Positions 44,562 through 51,877 of a stretch of 51,877 bases of DNA are shown here, piece by piece. Origin of the DNA: a virus; the IMG/VR virus record IMGVR_UViG_3300027976_000053, positions 1 through 51,877 of that record; one strand, written 5' to 3'. Below the pieces are notes generated by a model. That model saw only the letters and a program-made list of their open reading frames with translations. It was not told the DNA's origin and did not search any database. Within the stretch, counting starts at the first letter, position 1; each line of letters opens with the position of its first letter. Both the position numbers and the translations under genes were made by a program.

Positions 44562-45524
44562 ATGTCACATGTGCTATTAGTCGATATTCTTGAAGGTTTC
44601 CTTGGTGAACATAGAAAACATAACGAAGATTCTGGTCAAGTTTCTTTTGATTGTCCAGCTTGTTCAGAAGATAAAGGTCTGATAGATAGTGGTGATGGAA
44701 AGGGTAATTTAGAAATAAATTATGATAAGGGGGTTTTTAGGTGTTGGAGTTGTCACGATGTTAACAACATGCATGGTCCAATACTTAAACTCCTTAAACG
44801 TTATGGTTCGCCTAAAAATACTAGGGATTACTTACTTGTTAAACCTGACGCTAATATTATATCGAATAGAGAACGAGAAAAAATAATAGTAGAAATACCT
44901 GAAGGGTATAAAGAGTTGTCAAAATGTACAGTTAAAGACTATAAATCAGATGTAGCTTTAGATTATTTACACAAACGTGGTATTACTGATGAAATAATTA
45001 AAGAATTTAAAATAGGGTATACGATAAATGGAGATTATAATAACAGAGTAATCATACCATCTTTTAGTTCAGACGGAGTTCTTAATTATTTTGTTGCGCG
45101 ATGGTTTTTAAATAAGAAAACTGGGTTAAAATATTTAAACCCGCAAGCTGAAAAAGAAGAAATTATTTTTGGTGAAAGTAAATTAAATTTCGATTCAACA
45201 ATATACATAGTTGAAGGTGTTACCGACCATATTGTTACACCAAATTCAGTTCCTTTATTAGGAAAATATATAAATGATAAATTAATAGAAATGCTACACG
45301 ATAACGCTATGGGTTTTATTGTTATAGTTCTTGATGGTGATGCTTTTGAGGATGCTAAAAATTTATACCAGAAACTAAACTTTGGTGATTTGATGGGGAG
45401 GGTGAAAATTGTTTCGTGCCCAGATGGTTACGACCCATCAAAAATTCATCAATTGTTAGGTGCCAAAGGAATTACTAAATTATTAATGGGTGCTAGGTTC
45501 CTAAAAGAGTCTGAGGAAAGATAA
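44562..45524 (+). CDS. 61: DNA primase, DnaG/gp61-like
   Basis: The 320-residue protein is a bacterial-type primase that makes RNA primers for lagging-strand synthesis and partners the gp41-like helicase. The N-terminal zinc-binding domain has C31-x2-C34 and C61-x2-C64 (CPAC and CWSC). The Toprim domain has E218 in IYIVEGVTD and D258-x-D260 in VIVLDGD. T4 gp61 is 342 residues. The next Met is inside or after the zinc domain (about residue 70), so the leaderless ATG at 44562 must be the true start. Confidence 0.92.
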   Translation: MSHVLLVDILEGFLGEHRKHNEDSGQVSFDCPACSEDKGLIDSGDGKGNLEINYDKGVFRCWSCHDVNNMHGPILKLLKRYGSPKNTRDYLLVKPDANIISNREREKIIVEIPEGYKELSKCTVKDYKSDVALDYLHKRGITDEIIKEFKIGYTINGDYNNRVIIPSFSSDGVLNYFVARWFLNKKTGLKYLNPQAEKEEIIFGESKLNFDSTIYIVEGVTDHIVTPNSVPLLGKYINDKLIEMLHDNAMGFIVIVLDGDAFEDAKNLYQKLNFGDLMGRVKIVSCPDGYDPSKIHQLLGAKGITKLLMGARFLKESEER

Positions 45525-45527
45525 TAG

Positions 45528-45558
45528 TTGCTAATTTTATCAAAAAAGAGTATCTTTA
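45528..45558 (+). promoter_or_regulatory. Bacteroidota-type promoter (TTG-N20-TATCTTTA) before the PD-(D/E)XK gene
   Basis: TTG at 45528-45530 and TATCTTTA at 45551-45558 are 20 bases apart. The ATG follows after 3 bases. The same -7 variant and close start is found at 3268. Confidence 0.6.
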
Positions 45559-45561
45559 GAT

Positions 45562-46344
45562 ATGTCTAAAATTCAACAATGGGTTGGGCCTGTATATTTA
45601 GAGCCTATCCAACATAAATACCATCATAGAGAAACAGGTAAGATATATAAATCTGTTACAACAACATTATCTTCGATAGAACCGCATTTTGACGTGGAGG
45701 GTGTTTCAATGGCTATATCTAAACAACCTGACAAGGTAAAACAAGAACGTTATATAGGTCTTTCCCAACAAGAAATAATTGACTATTGGCAAATGCTAAA
45801 TGATGATGCTAATATATACGGAACCAATGTTCATAATATAGTAGAAAATTATTTATTAGCTAATAAATGGTATTTTCCACCAGATAATGATGAAGGAGTT
45901 TTTGAACAAAAAGTTATTGATGGTTATGATGCCTTAAAAATAGATGAAGGGGTTGCTATGTGGCCTGAAAGAATCTTATTTTCAAGCGAATATGAACTGG
46001 CTGGAACATCTGATTTAATAATTGATATTAATGATATTTTCTTCGATGTGGGTGATTATAAAACAAACAGAGTGTTTAATTTTTTTAACCCATATGGTTA
46101 TGAAACATTGTTAAAACCTTTTGAACATTTACAAGCGTGTCAATGGTCTATTTATACGCTACAACTTAGCGTATATGCCTACTTATATGAACTAGAGTTT
46201 CCTAAAAGAAAATGTAGACAAATATACGTTTTATATTGGGATAAGACTTTAGAAGAATTCAAAAAGATACAAATTATGTATCTAAAAAAAGAAGCTAAAC
46301 AAATTATTGAAATGCATTATTACAATGTGATGAAAAATTCGTAA
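45562..46344 (+). CDS. PD-(D/E)XK nuclease, RecB/Cas4-like, 260 aa
   Basis: The motifs of the RecB/Cas4 nuclease branch appear in order: H91 in GTNVHN, an acidic strand with E143/E145, D151 in AGTSDLII, D165-x-K167 in VGDYKT, and Q201-x3-Y205 in QLSVYAY. The 260-residue protein likely is an exonuclease that processes DNA ends, working near the gp46/gp47 complex encoded next. Four cysteines for an iron-sulfur cluster, as in Cas4, are not visible. The next Met is about residue 50, so the ATG 3 bases after the promoter box is the probable start. Confidence 0.85.
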   Translation: MSKIQQWVGPVYLEPIQHKYHHRETGKIYKSVTTTLSSIEPHFDVEGVSMAISKQPDKVKQERYIGLSQQEIIDYWQMLNDDANIYGTNVHNIVENYLLANKWYFPPDNDEGVFEQKVIDGYDALKIDEGVAMWPERILFSSEYELAGTSDLIIDINDIFFDVGDYKTNRVFNFFNPYGYETLLKPFEHLQACQWSIYTLQLSVYAYLYELEFPKRKCRQIYVLYWDKTLEEFKKIQIMYLKKEAKQIIEMHYYNVMKNS

Positions 46345-46366
46345 AGAATCTGGTGTGTTAAACTTG

Positions 46367-46397
46367 TTGTGATTTTCGGTTTTTTTAGGTATATTTG
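46367..46397 (+). promoter_or_regulatory. Bacteroidota-type promoter of the gp47-like gene (TTG-N20-TATATTTG)
   Basis: TTG at 46367-46369 and TATATTTG at 46390-46397 are 20 bases apart. The ATG at 46412 follows a short A-rich leader. The promoter lies in the gap just after the PD-(D/E)XK gene. Confidence 0.75.
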
Positions 46398-46411
46398 TAA
46401 AAAAAACTAAA

Positions 46412-47326
46412 ATGCCAATAAAAAAGGTAATACATTTAGCTGATATCCATATCAGAACGTATAGAATGCATAGTGAATATAAAGAATCGTTTATAACACT
46501 ATTTGATGAAATAACCAAAGCTATTGAGGGTTATCAACGAGATGAAGTTCGTATAATAATAGTTGGTGATTTAGTTCATCAAAAAATTATCATATCAAAC
46601 GAGCAATTAATTTTGGGTACTTGGTTTTTAAGAAAATTAGAAGCTATAGCTCCTGTTGTAATAATTGCTGGTAACCATGATTTATTAGAAAACAATAAAG
46701 ACCGTATGGATAGTATAAGCCCAATGGTTCAATTCCTCCCAAATGAAAATATAAACTTTTTTAAAGAGTCTAAATGTTATCTTGATGATAATATAGTATG
46801 GTGTGTTTATTCAATATTTGAAGAAAACAAAACCCCGAACATAGAAAGTGCTAGATTAGAATTTGGTGACGACAAAACGTATATTGGGTTATTTCACGCA
46901 CCACTAATAAACGCCAAAACTGATATTGGTTATGAATTTGACCACGGAGCAGGGTTAGATATATTCGAAGGTTGTGATATGGTGATGTTAGGTGATATAC
47001 ACAAACGTCAAATTTTTATCCACAAACAAACCATGGAAGTTGATAAAGAAAACTTAGAAAGATATATAAAAATTGGTTGGGTTGTTGATGATGATAAGAA
47101 CTCTGCAAAAATTAACATTAAAAAAGTAATACCAATATGTTATAGTGGTAGCCTTATTCAACAAGATTTTGGTGAAAACGTTACCAAACATGGTTTTCTT
47201 ATGTGGGATATTGAAACCAAAACATTTACTGAGTATGATATCGAAAACAAATATTCTCTTTATCAATTTAAGATAAAGTCTTTAGACGATTTAGATGCTA
47301 ATGCTGAAAAAATAACAAATTTATAA
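46412..47326 (+). CDS. 47: Recombination endonuclease subunit, gp47 / SbcD-like
   Basis: This 304-residue calcineurin-like phosphoesterase has D11 and H13 (LADIHIR), D53 (VGDLVH), N88-H89-D90 (AGNHD), and later LFHAP and LGDIHKR. It is the nuclease partner of the gp46-like ATPase; the MR-type complex resects DNA ends and starts recombination-dependent replication. T4 gp47 is 339 residues. Two small genes separate it from gp46, as in T4. Confidence 0.92.
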   Translation: MPIKKVIHLADIHIRTYRMHSEYKESFITLFDEITKAIEGYQRDEVRIIIVGDLVHQKIIISNEQLILGTWFLRKLEAIAPVVIIAGNHDLLENNKDRMDSISPMVQFLPNENINFFKESKCYLDDNIVWCVYSIFEENKTPNIESARLEFGDDKTYIGLFHAPLINAKTDIGYEFDHGAGLDIFEGCDMVMLGDIHKRQIFIHKQTMEVDKENLERYIKIGWVVDDDKNSAKINIKKVIPICYSGSLIQQDFGENVTKHGFLMWDIETKTFTEYDIENKYSLYQFKIKSLDDLDANAEKITNL

Positions 47327-47336
47327 TAAAAATAAA

Positions 47337-47618
47337 ATGAGCGAAGAGACAACTGAAGGTAAGGGTGTTACAATAAAAGAGTTAAAAAATTTTTTAGCTA
47401 GTTTACCCAAAGAATTTGATAATTTCGGAATGGTAAATGGAGAATATGCTGGAACCGAAGACGATGGTTTTTATGTGAGATTGGATAAACCAATTACGCA
47501 TTTAGAAATAGATGAAAAAACTGGAGAATTTTTACTATTAAATCAATCAGCAGAAGAAGTAAATACAATTATCGATATCATAACTAAAACAGATGGAGAT
47601 TCCAAAGGAAATAAATAA
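47337..47618 (+). CDS. Hypothetical protein between 47 and 46, 93 aa
   Basis: The 93-residue acidic protein is not recognised. It lies 10 bases after gp47 and overlaps the next gene by 26 bases. T4 also carries two small genes (46.1, 46.2) at this place; similarity in sequence to those has not been shown. A GEYAG and GFYVRLD pattern suggests a small beta-containing fold. Confidence 0.6.
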   Translation: MSEETTEGKGVTIKELKNFLASLPKEFDNFGMVNGEYAGTEDDGFYVRLDKPITHLEIDEKTGEFLLLNQSAEEVNTIIDIITKTDGDSKGNK

Positions 47619-47913
47619 TGAAATCTGGGATTATTGTAGGGTAAATAACATCACCAACGTTGATGCTTTTATTTTAAAACTAATCAAACAAGGGTTTACC
47701 ATTGAAAAATTCGGTTCTGTTCCGATGACCAATGTTGTTGAGAAAATCATTGAAGTTGAAAAGATTATCGAAGTTCCGATTAACGTTAACGATAATGAGT
47801 GGTATAAAAAATTCAATGAGTTATTAGTTAGTAATGAAAAATTAAAAAATGATTATTCCTTATTATTAAAAAAAGGAGAAGAAACAAAAAAAGATTTATA
47901 TGGTGAAAGATAG
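47593..47913 (+). CDS. Hypothetical coiled-coil protein between 47 and 46, 106 aa
   Basis: The 106-residue protein begins with a helical segment (EIPKEINNEIWDYCR) like the start of some small DNA-binding proteins, then has a short repeat VEKIIEVEKIIEVP, then a charged coiled coil to the end. The family is unknown. It overlaps the genes on both sides (26 and 14 bases), so it is translated together with the gp46/gp47 pair. Confidence 0.6.
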   Translation: MEIPKEINNEIWDYCRVNNITNVDAFILKLIKQGFTIEKFGSVPMTNVVEKIIEVEKIIEVPINVNDNEWYKKFNELLVSNEKLKNDYSLLLKKGEETKKDLYGER

Positions 47914-50269
47914 TATAGAAACAAAAATAGAAGTTTCACAATATGGTAAAATTCGAGTTATTTGGGATGATAGACCTGAAAATTATTCAAAAGCGAATAA
48001 AATAAGAATCAGAAATCATTTTGCAAATAAATATAATATTAGTAAGGATGATGTTAATGTAATTTATCGGCCAGTCACATTTAACTCCAAAGGTGAAGCT
48101 ATTGAAATTACTGGTTCCAATATAGAAAATATAATGGATATCAACTACCAAAGAGCTTTAATGAAGGAGTTAATACTTAGAGATGGTAAACAGGTAGATT
48201 TCAATAGAATTATAGCCTTAGATGATAAAGTTAATAATGAATTAAATATCGATTTAACAATCTCTCAACATAAAAGATGGAGTGTAAAATGGATAATGGT
48301 TGATAATTTTTTATCATTTGGTGAAAACAATTTTTTATCTTTTAGCAAACTAAAAGGGCTTACGGTTGTTAATTCTATTCCTGGAAATCAGGGTGGGAAA
48401 ACAACAATAACCATTGATGCTATAAAATTTTTATTGCATGGAACAACAACAAAAACTGATAAAAATGAAGATGTTTTTAATATTTTCACGGATAAAAATT
48501 TGTTGGTCGTGAGAGGAATGATTGAAGTAGATAATGAGGAAATTATTATTGAAAGAAAATTGAGGCGTAGTGCCAATAAAAGCGGTGGGTGGACCGTAAC
48601 TAATAAAATAAACTACTTCAAGATATTACCTGACGGTGAAGAAGAAGTATTGAATGATGAAGACGCTAAAAAGACTACTATAAAAATAAAAGAAACTATT
48701 GGTAGTGAAAAAGATTTCGAGATGTTGGTTTTGGCAACTGAAGCAAATCTAGATGATTTAATTGGGTTAACAACAACTGAGTCTGGTAAGACCTTAACTA
48801 GAATGATTGGTTTGGAAGTTATCGAAATGAAAGAAGCGATAGTTAGAACCATGTTTAATGATTTTTCTAAAAAGAAGAAATCAAATGAATATGATGTTGT
48901 CTCATTAACCAATGATATAGTACAACATGAGGATAATATTTTAAAAGGTGAAAACCTTGAAGAGCTTTTAAGAACTAGATTATCTGAAACAAAAAATGAA
49001 ATTGGTGTTTTAAATCTAGAAAACGACAAGTTATTAAATAGCAAATCAAAAATCGATGTTGAAATCTCAACACTAAATCCTTCTAAATTAGAAGAAGAAA
49101 TTTCTGTTTTGATAACTAAAGGTATTGATTTGAAAAAGCAAATGGATGAGTTAGCTTTGAAGATTGCTGAAATTGGTTTAATAAATTTTGATGAAGACCT
49201 TCATCATTCATTAACGAAATCTTATTCAAAATCTCTTGGTGAAAAAATTGTGAAAGAATCTGAAATTAAACGTCTGGAGCTCGTGGTTCAAGGTTTAGTC
49301 GATGGGGGTGTTTGTCAATCTTGTAATCGTAAACTCGATGATGTTGATAACACTGAACATATTAATAAACATAATTTAGAAATTTCTAACGTAAATATTG
49401 AGTTAGTTAATGTAGAAACCCTTATAAATAATACCGAGATAGAGTTAAATAAGTTGAATCTTATAAAACAAAATGTTGATTCTAAAAATCGATTAGAGTT
49501 AAATAAAGACAGAATAGAAGTAGAGGTTAATGGTTTAAGAAATAATGTTGTTGGTAAAAAGAATGATTTAAAAAAATATAATCTTAATCTAGAGGGTATT
49601 GAGTTTAACAAAAGAGTTGAAATTGCCGTCTCTAAAGTTAAAACAGATTTAGTTGTTTTAGAACACACAAAAGATGAAACGATAACTAGAATTGAGCGAG
49701 TTGTTTCAGACACGAAAAACCAAAGGGATGAAATAGTTGTGAAAACAAAACTAATTGATGTTATTAAAAAAGAAGAAGAGGTTGATAGGATTTATAAAAT
49801 TTATATTGAATTAGTTGGTAAAAAAGGCATCAGTAAATTAGTGTTACGTTCAATTCTCCCGATAATAAATTCTGAATTATGTAGATTGCTGGAAGATGTT
49901 TGTGATTTTGAAGTTGAGATATTTATAGATGACAAAAATGACGTTAAGTTCTTATTAAATAAAGATAACACCTCTAAACTTCTTAAATCTGGTAGTGGAA
50001 TGGAAAAAACAGCCGCTAGTTTAGCTTTAAGAGCTGTTTTGGGTAAATTATCAACTCTACCTATGCCAAATTTCATAACTTTTGATGAGGTCCTTGGTAA
50101 GATAGCACCTCAGAACATTGATAAATTAAAAGGGTTATTTGATAAAATAAAAGACATGTATGATATTGTTTTTCTAGTAACTCACAATGATTTAGTCAAA
50201 GATTGGTCGGATAAAATAGTTACGGTTGTTAAAGAAAACAACGTTTCTAAGATTAATATATTTGGTTAA
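47900..50269 (+). CDS. 46: Recombination endonuclease ATPase subunit, gp46 / SbcC-like
   Basis: This 789-residue SMC/Rad50-type ATPase has Walker A GNQGGKTT at residues 162-169, long coiled-coil arms, a zinc hook C472-x2-C475 (CQSC), the ABC signature region LKSGSGMEKTAASLAL and Walker B FITFDEV. It forms the end-resecting complex with gp47. It is longer than T4 gp46 (560) because of longer coils and an N-terminal extension of about 130 residues before the usual start of the ATPase domain (VDNFLSFGENN). The extension is lysine-rich and of unknown role. Confidence 0.92.
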   Translation: MVKDSIETKIEVSQYGKIRVIWDDRPENYSKANKIRIRNHFANKYNISKDDVNVIYRPVTFNSKGEAIEITGSNIENIMDINYQRALMKELILRDGKQVDFNRIIALDDKVNNELNIDLTISQHKRWSVKWIMVDNFLSFGENNFLSFSKLKGLTVVNSIPGNQGGKTTITIDAIKFLLHGTTTKTDKNEDVFNIFTDKNLLVVRGMIEVDNEEIIIERKLRRSANKSGGWTVTNKINYFKILPDGEEEVLNDEDAKKTTIKIKETIGSEKDFEMLVLATEANLDDLIGLTTTESGKTLTRMIGLEVIEMKEAIVRTMFNDFSKKKKSNEYDVVSLTNDIVQHEDNILKGENLEELLRTRLSETKNEIGVLNLENDKLLNSKSKIDVEISTLNPSKLEEEISVLITKGIDLKKQMDELALKIAEIGLINFDEDLHHSLTKSYSKSLGEKIVKESEIKRLELVVQGLVDGGVCQSCNRKLDDVDNTEHINKHNLEISNVNIELVNVETLINNTEIELNKLNLIKQNVDSKNRLELNKDRIEVEVNGLRNNVVGKKNDLKKYNLNLEGIEFNKRVEIAVSKVKTDLVVLEHTKDETITRIERVVSDTKNQRDEIVVKTKLIDVIKKEEEVDRIYKIYIELVGKKGISKLVLRSILPIINSELCRLLEDVCDFEVEIFIDDKNDVKFLLNKDNTSKLLKSGSGMEKTAASLALRAVLGKLSTLPMPNFITFDEVLGKIAPQNIDKLKGLFDKIKDMYDIVFLVTHNDLVKDWSDKIVTVVKENNVSKINIFG

Positions 50270-50292
50270 TCCAATATAAGGTAGTACCTTTG
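50262..50292 (+). promoter_or_regulatory. Bacteroidota-type promoter (TTG-N20-TACCTTTG)
   Basis: TTG at 50262-50264 (inside the last codons of the gp46-like gene) and TACCTTTG at 50285-50292 are 20 bases apart. The next ATG is at 50309. Confidence 0.7.
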
Positions 50293-50308
50293 TATAAATT
50301 GATGTAAA

Positions 50309-50818
50309 ATGAAGTTTAGAAATTATTGTATAGTTATTATGGGGACCACCAAGGGTGTGCTTAGTGAAATCACTAAAATTAGTGAGGGTCAACCAAATGT
50401 ATTAGATGCCAAAGGTATTCTAATCGCCACATTTTCTTCAATCGCTAACGTGGGTGAATTAACTGAATGGTTTATAGAGAATAATAGGAATTTTTTGCTT
50501 TTCGAGTTAAATGAAAAAAATTCTGGTTTCAACATATCAAAAATTGATATTCATGAGGGGTTATTTGGTTTTTTAAAAAGCTTGGATACCGATGAAATGG
50601 ATAAGATGTTTACCCAAGGTTTGGAGGTGGAGTCAACAGTTGTTGAAAGTAAGTCTAAACCTTTACGTGATTCTTTAACAGAGAATAAATTAGATAGGGA
50701 GGAAATTGAAAAGATGGGGACCAAGGATAAGGAAAAGTTGTTGGATGAGTTGATAGAATCTGGGTTAGAAAATTTGTCGATAAAAGATAAAGAATTATTA
50801 CCATTATTAACGAAATAA
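50309..50818 (+). CDS. Hypothetical protein, 169 aa
   Basis: This protein is not recognised. The first 100 residues look like a small alpha/beta fold (CIVIMGTTKGV, ILIATFSS, FLLFELNEKN); the last 60 are charged and helical, ending LSIKDKELLPLLTK. It has its own promoter and lies upstream of the sigma-factor gene, from which it is separated by another promoter. T4 places small genes (45.2, 45.1) and then the sliding clamp after 46; no clamp is seen here. Confidence 0.6.
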   Translation: MKFRNYCIVIMGTTKGVLSEITKISEGQPNVLDAKGILIATFSSIANVGELTEWFIENNRNFLLFELNEKNSGFNISKIDIHEGLFGFLKSLDTDEMDKMFTQGLEVESTVVESKSKPLRDSLTENKLDREEIEKMGTKDKEKLLDELIESGLENLSIKDKELLPLLTK

Positions 50819-50831
50819 ACCTCTAAAACAC

Positions 50832-50864
50832 TTGACTTTTAGGGAAAAAAGAACTATATTTATA
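50832..50864 (+). promoter_or_regulatory. Promoter of the sigma-factor gene (TTG-N20-TATATTTATA)
   Basis: TTG at 50832-50834 lies 20 bases before TATATTTA (50855-50862), which extends to TATATTTATA, the late-like box. It therefore combines features of both promoter classes and could be read by the host sigma factor and by the phage one. The leader to the ATG is about 40 bases. Confidence 0.6.
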
Positions 50865-50903
50865 AAACAAAATAACGAAAAAGACGAATAGTATGTAAAA
50901 TTA

Positions 50904-51734
50904 ATGAGTAAAAAATATGTAAATTTCGATGTTGATGACAGCATTGCAAAATATTTTAAAGATGTAAGGAAATCAGTTATTTTAACTCCTTCTGAGGAAT
51001 TAGAATTAGCTATAAGAATTAAAAATGGGGAACAATCTGCTATAGATAGATTAGTCAATTCAAATTTGAAGTTTGTTGTTTCGATAGCGAAAGATTATCA
51101 AGGCCAAGGGTTACCATTATCAGATTTGATAAATGAAGGTAATTATGGTTTAATAAAGGCGGCAACTAGGTTTGACCACACCAAAGGTTTTAGATTCATT
51201 TCTTACGCTGTGTGGTGGGTTAGACAATCGATTATTCAAAGTTTAAACGACAACGCTAGAATAGTGAGGCTCCCAGCCAATATAATAAACAAATTATCAT
51301 ATTTAAACAAAGAAATTATTAAATTTGAAGTTGAAAATGAAAGAGAACCAGTTTATGGTGAAATTTTCGGAAAAGACAATGAGATTGTAACTCTTTTACG
51401 TTTTCCAAAATGTGCTTCATTAAACGATTTGATAAATGAAGATGGTGATGAGCTTATTGAATTAATACCTTCAGACACTGAAGGTGAAGACGCTATGATT
51501 GTTGATGAAAGAATCAAAAACGAAATAAATAAAGCCTTGTCAGTTCTCTCTGACAGAGAGAGGGAGATAATTGAATCTTATTTTGGGATAAATAGCCGTT
51601 TCGAATCGATGACTTTAGAAGCAATCGGTGAACGATATTCTCTAACCAAAGAAAGAATTCGACAAATAAAAGAGAAAGCAATAAGAAAATTAAGACATAA
51701 CGCCCATAATTTACATGGTTTGATTGATGAATAA
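50904..51734 (+). CDS. RNA polymerase sigma-70 factor, Bacteroidota RpoD-like, 276 aa
   Basis: All parts of a short primary-type sigma factor are present: region 1.2 (residues about 5-40), region 2 with LVNSNLKFVVSIAK, DLINEGNYGLIKAA and the -10-recognition helix GFRFISYAVWWVRQSI, region 3 (diverged), the 3.2 linker (SLNDLINEDGDELIELI) and region 4 with LSDREREIIESYFG and the helix-turn-helix LTKERIRQIKEKAIRKLR. The architecture and about 280-residue length match the RpoD of Bacteroidota. T4 instead uses gp55, a minimal sigma without a normal region 4. This protein probably directs phage RNA synthesis, perhaps at the late-like boxes; that role is inferred. Confidence 0.92.
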   Translation: MSKKYVNFDVDDSIAKYFKDVRKSVILTPSEELELAIRIKNGEQSAIDRLVNSNLKFVVSIAKDYQGQGLPLSDLINEGNYGLIKAATRFDHTKGFRFISYAVWWVRQSIIQSLNDNARIVRLPANIINKLSYLNKEIIKFEVENEREPVYGEIFGKDNEIVTLLRFPKCASLNDLINEDGDELIELIPSDTEGEDAMIVDERIKNEINKALSVLSDREREIIESYFGINSRFESMTLEAIGERYSLTKERIRQIKEKAIRKLRHNAHNLHGLIDE

Positions 51735-51761
51735 AAAAGGGTAATTACCCTTTTTTTTTTT
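51733..51761 (+). terminator. Rho-independent terminator after the sigma-factor gene
   Basis: A perfect palindrome with GGGTAATTACCC at its centre, flanked by A and T runs, starts at the stop codon of the sigma gene. The A-run and T-run make it effective in both directions. Confidence 0.85.
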
Positions 51762-51787
51762 ATTTTAGATATTTAATTAATACTTAT

Positions 51788-51877
51788 ATGAAGATAAAAT
51801 TTAGTTATATAATGCTAGTTCTAGCGTTAGTTGTTGCTGGCTGTGCTGGTTATTTTTCTGTTTGGGGTTTAAGTCAA
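51788..51877 (+). CDS. Membrane protein or lipoprotein, 3' truncated by the window end
   Basis: Only the first 30 codons are in the window. They encode MKIKFSYIMLVLALVVAGCA followed by GYFSVWGLSQ: a basic start, a hydrophobic core and a lipobox-like VAGC. This fits either a lipoprotein signal (cleavage before Cys19) or a single N-terminal membrane anchor. The gene lies downstream of the terminator at 51733. Nothing can be said about the rest. Confidence 0.5.
   Translation, partial: MKIKFSYIMLVLALVVAGCAGYFSVWGLSQ

Noticed and set aside
48388-50076. Minus-strand ORFs opposite the gp46-like gene (up to 143 aa)
   Set aside because: They are Ser/Phe/Leu-rich translations opposite Lys/Glu/Asp-rich coiled-coil codons, with no plausible start context.
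1-51877. tRNA genes in intergenic regions
   Set aside because: The gaps are short and none read by eye holds a cloverleaf with a T-loop; a dedicated tRNA search would be needed to exclude one fully.

Overview
The window is a stretch of a large AT-rich tailed phage genome with T4-like (myovirus) logic, most likely infecting a member of the Bacteroidota. The T4-like core is visible as relatives of gp32, UvsX, gp41, gp61, gp46/gp47, a RuvC-like nuclease, NrdA/NrdB, gp25 and gp6. The host inference rests on three things read here: promoters of the form TTG-N19/20-TAnnTTTG, a short RpoD-like sigma factor of the Bacteroidota type, and SprB-like repeats in virion proteins. Every gene I accept is on the + strand, packed tightly, often with TAATG or ATGA stop/start overlaps. 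No tRNA, rRNA, CRISPR array or insertion sequence was seen, and no intergenic gap exceeds 300 bases.

Layout. 1-3.2 kb: 3' part of a baseplate-hub/tail-lysin gene with two different wall-hydrolase domains. 3.3-5.3 kb: four unrecognised genes, ending in a strong terminator. 5.4-10.7 kb: recombination and replication genes (ssDNA-binding protein, UvsX, 5' nuclease, unknown, replicative helicase). 10.7-15.6 kb: ribonucleotide reductase, nrdB followed by a fractured nrdA. The nrdA reading frame is broken into two genes that end and begin with the two halves of a split intein, and a free-standing Vsr/EDxHD-like homing endonuclease gene sits between them. 15.7-43.8 kb: a long baseplate and tail-fibre block. 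It starts with gp25 and gp6/J-like wedge proteins, continues with very large, partly Cys-rich virion proteins carrying SprB-like and PA14-like modules, includes a small MNT-type nucleotidyltransferase, and contains a 1344-residue fibre built from about 75 14-residue YadA-head-like repeats. 43.8-50.3 kb: RuvC-like nuclease, primase, PD-(D/E)XK nuclease, gp47, two small genes (as in T4 between 47 and 46) and gp46. 50.3-51.9 kb: an unknown gene, the sigma factor, a terminator, and the start of a membrane protein or lipoprotein gene cut by the window end.

How it fits together. Replication, recombination and nucleotide genes carry host-like two-element promoters, several placed so close to the ATG that leaderless mRNAs are implied. 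Several structural genes instead carry a TATATTTATA-like box with no -33 element, suggesting a second (late) promoter class. The phage sigma factor is a natural candidate for reading one or both. The homing endonuclease appears to sit under a T4-like control device: its start codon lies in the loop of a 13-bp hairpin whose 5' arm overlaps a late-like promoter box.

The most interesting system is the fractured nrdA / split intein / homing endonuclease cassette with this control hairpin. The general arrangement (split inteins flanking an intervening endonuclease gene) has been described from environmental phage sequence, so the novelty lies in this instance and its apparent regulation.
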